Shown here: one piece after another, positions 40,364 to 41,978 of the stretch
Layout of the letters: every line of letters begins with the position of its first letter
Position numbering within the stretch: the first letter of the stretch is position 1
Assembly: GCA_013054445.1 (NCBI GenBank)
Contig: JAAMPI010000353.1
Coordinates: forward strand, 1 to 41,978
Length of the DNA: 41,978 nt
Source of the DNA: Cudoniella acicularis
Taxonomy: Eukaryota > Ascomycota > Leotiomycetes > Helotiales > Helotiaceae
Reading direction: 5' to 3'
Notes under the pieces: generated by a model
Database searches by the model: none
What the model was told of the DNA's origin: nothing
What the model saw: only the letters and a program-made list of their open reading frames with translations
Program-made: the position numbers and the translations under genes

Positions 40364-41260
40364 TCATTTCGTAGCTGGTAGGAAATTTGCCAATATCGCA
40401 TCTAGATGATACGCGATGATCGAATGGCCATCATCCTGAAGAAAGCTTGTGTCCACCCCAGGTATCAGCGCCGCAGCTTTCTCAGCCATTGACAAAGGGC
40501 AAGCGGTATCGTGTTTCCCATGCCAGATCCGCAGACCCTTCCCATCAATGTCTTGCAACTTGAAGCCCCATTCCGTTGCATAAAGCCCCGCTTCTACTCC
40601 GGCTCCACGGCCATCGTTTCTGAGTGCCGCTCTCAAACCCTTAGCGCCATATCCTCCATAATGCTCGCTCTCCATTGCTATCCTGTCCTTCTCTGGTAGA
40701 CTTTTCGTTTGCGCCAGAAATACGTCCTTGAGCTTTTGCGGATCGGGATCTCGTGCTGCGGCTCCTAGCTGCATGTTCATCAATGTCCCCACGAAGCTGG
40801 GCGAGTAGTATGCAATAAACATGATTGATCGCTGCATAAATGCCATGCCTTGCGTCCCGAGACTCAATGGATATATACCAGAGATGGACTGTCCGCCTAG
40901 ACACCTGTCTCTTGGTAGAGCCTTCAAACATGCAAGCAGATATGGACATCCTCCACTGACGCTCAGAAGCTTGAATTGGGGTATTCGCAGATGGTCGACG
41001 AGCGCGAGGATATCGGAAGTGTAGGATAGAAATGTTCGTGTGGGCTGGAGGGTGGAGAGGCCGTAGCCAGGTCGGTCGGGGGAGATGATGCGAAGGTTTT
41101 TGGCCAGCGCGCCTTCGTGGATCATAGCACCCTCGCATCCACCTGAGGGAAAGCTGTGGAAGTAGAAAATGGGAGGATAAGGGCTGGAAGGATCGCCGTA
41201 TTCACACCAAGCCATTGTACGGCCATCTTCGAGGAGGAATGTCTGATCTTCAAGCGGCAT
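40364..41260 (-). CDS. Alpha/beta hydrolase
   Basis: 298 residues from ATG 41260; an upstream extension would need a TTG start. The alpha/beta-hydrolase fold is recognisable: FYFHSFPSGG after strand 3, RIISPDRPGYGLST, the nucleophile elbow SVSGG with Ser102, the acid in GKHDTACPL (Asp251) and the base in DDGHS (His279). The elbow is S-x-S-x-G instead of the usual G-x-S-x-G, and HG of the oxyanion region is HS. The three catalytic residues are present, so activity is likely. No signal peptide, so cytosolic. It could be an esterase, lipase or epoxide-hydrolase relative; the substrate cannot be inferred. Confidence 0.85.
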   Translation of the reverse strand: MPLEDQTFLLEDGRTMAWCEYGDPSSPYPPIFYFHSFPSGGCEGAMIHEGALAKNLRIISPDRPGYGLSTLQPTRTFLSYTSDILALVDHLRIPQFKLLSVSGGCPYLLACLKALPRDRCLGGQSISGIYPLSLGTQGMAFMQRSIMFIAYYSPSFVGTLMNMQLGAAARDPDPQKLKDVFLAQTKSLPEKDRIAMESEHYGGYGAKGLRAALRNDGRGAGVEAGLYATEWGFKLQDIDGKGLRIWHGKHDTACPLSMAEKAAALIPGVDTSFLQDDGHSIIAYHLDAILANFLPATK

Positions 41261-41978
41261 TATGGGCGAGTTCAATAGAGACAATCTGAAGACGTGAGGG
41301 TAGAAATAATTGAAAAGATCAAATGGAATCGAAATGACGTAGAATTAAGGCATAGATGAGGCTTAAAAGAAATTAAAAATTTGGGCGACAATTAAGATCT
41401 GACTGTACTGTATTCGCGGCAGAAGATCAATGCGTTGAATCTGGAGGATCTGGTGAATCTGCCTGTTCATGCATCGCACCTGGTACTCGTAGATGTACGT
41501 ACCTCGTGTACCTTGTACATGTACCTCACCTGGTTGTGAAGGCTCTTGAAGCAGTTGAAAGTCGACAGGATCGCGATTAAACCGTACTGTACTTCGTATC
41601 CGATGAACGAGGGTTTCGTTCCTGAGAACTTGAGATGCCTGGGGGTTGTACGAGTAGCCTTGTAAAGTCGTCGTGTTCCTGTTTTACAACATGTTTGTTT
41701 CCAGGAGGTGGCGATGTTGTGCGAGATCCTTGAAACCTGCTACTCTTCCTTTGGGAACTTTGCGAAATTACCAACTTCACCTAACTGAGAGCTTTGGGGA
41801 CTTTCAACGAAATTTCCGCGCGGAAATATTTCTCAGATATTAATTAAACAATTGATTTGCACTGATGGTCATGAGATGAGTTTGTGCGGAAAAACTGAGA
41901 GGTCTTGTAGAAGTCACTCTCCGGGAAATGCCCAAAAGAGGCATCTTCATCTTTCTTTCCCCACCCCAACCCAATCGA
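41261..41978. other. Upstream region of the hydrolase gene
   Basis: About 700 bases without a supported gene. A cluster of GTAC-containing words (GGTAC, GTACGTAC, GTACATGTAC) lies at about 41480-41530 and forms short overlapping palindromes. A 67-codon frame at 41577-41780 is unsupported. Confidence 0.4.

Noticed and set aside
41480..41530. GTAC-rich palindromic cluster upstream of the hydrolase
   Set aside because: Short overlapping palindromes of a four-base word; not enough to call a regulatory site.

Overview
The window looks like filamentous ascomycete (Pezizomycotina) DNA. The genes have many 46-73 nt introns with GT...AG ends and CTAAC/CTGAC-like branch sites, and they belong to fungal families: C2H2 plus fungal transcription factor domain, HET/NB-ARC/TPR and NACHT NLRs, HeLo-like ankyrin protein, LaeA-like methyltransferase, sterol glucosyltransferase, alcohol-acetyltransferase-like enzyme. 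Leotiomycetes would fit, but that is only an impression. Several genes and transposons carry in-frame TAG/TGA codons where the family has W or Q, next to very AT-rich islands. This is the expected footprint of repeat-induced point mutation (RIP).

Layout. 355-3257: seven-exon transcription factor gene ending at an AT-rich island. 4140-5094: broken multi-pass membrane protein gene. 6130-6925: dead LaeA-like methyltransferase. 8150-10675: 5'-truncated Copia retrotransposon with its 3' LTR, which abuts a dead NACHT NLR (10676-12400) that is itself split by a solo LTR with a perfect 5-bp target duplication. 12582-12700: a dispersed 5S rRNA gene. 13541-15033 (-): an acyltransferase. 15944-17480: a type I membrane protein with three six-cysteine modules. 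18154-18639: a small membrane/coiled-coil protein. 19531-19963 (-): a frameshifted gene. 21036-24329: an intact 1097-residue orphan protein lying between two AT-rich islands. 25711-25896: a small secreted peptide. 26747-26960: a hAT-type MITE. 27348-29877: a HET-NB-ARC-TPR NLR. 30894-33098 (-): a HeLo-like/ankyrin protein converging on it. 33650-34451: a RIP-damaged, 3'-truncated sterol glucosyltransferase that abuts a truncated NLR/kinase-type N-terminal gene (34448-35479, -). 36094-36726 (-): a secreted Ser/Pro repeat protein. 38399-39326 (-): a FAR-17a/AIG1-like membrane protein. 40364-41260 (-): an alpha/beta hydrolase.

Taken together this is an accessory, transposon-rich segment. It holds several self/non-self recognition (STAND/NLR-type) genes, live and dead, flanked by ordinary single-copy genes towards both ends. 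Nothing suggests a biosynthetic cluster. The best candidates for something undescribed are the triple six-cysteine receptor-like protein, the 1097-residue orphan with a Cys/His cluster, and the convergent NLR/HeLo-ankyrin pair. All assignments come from reading the sequence; no database search was run.
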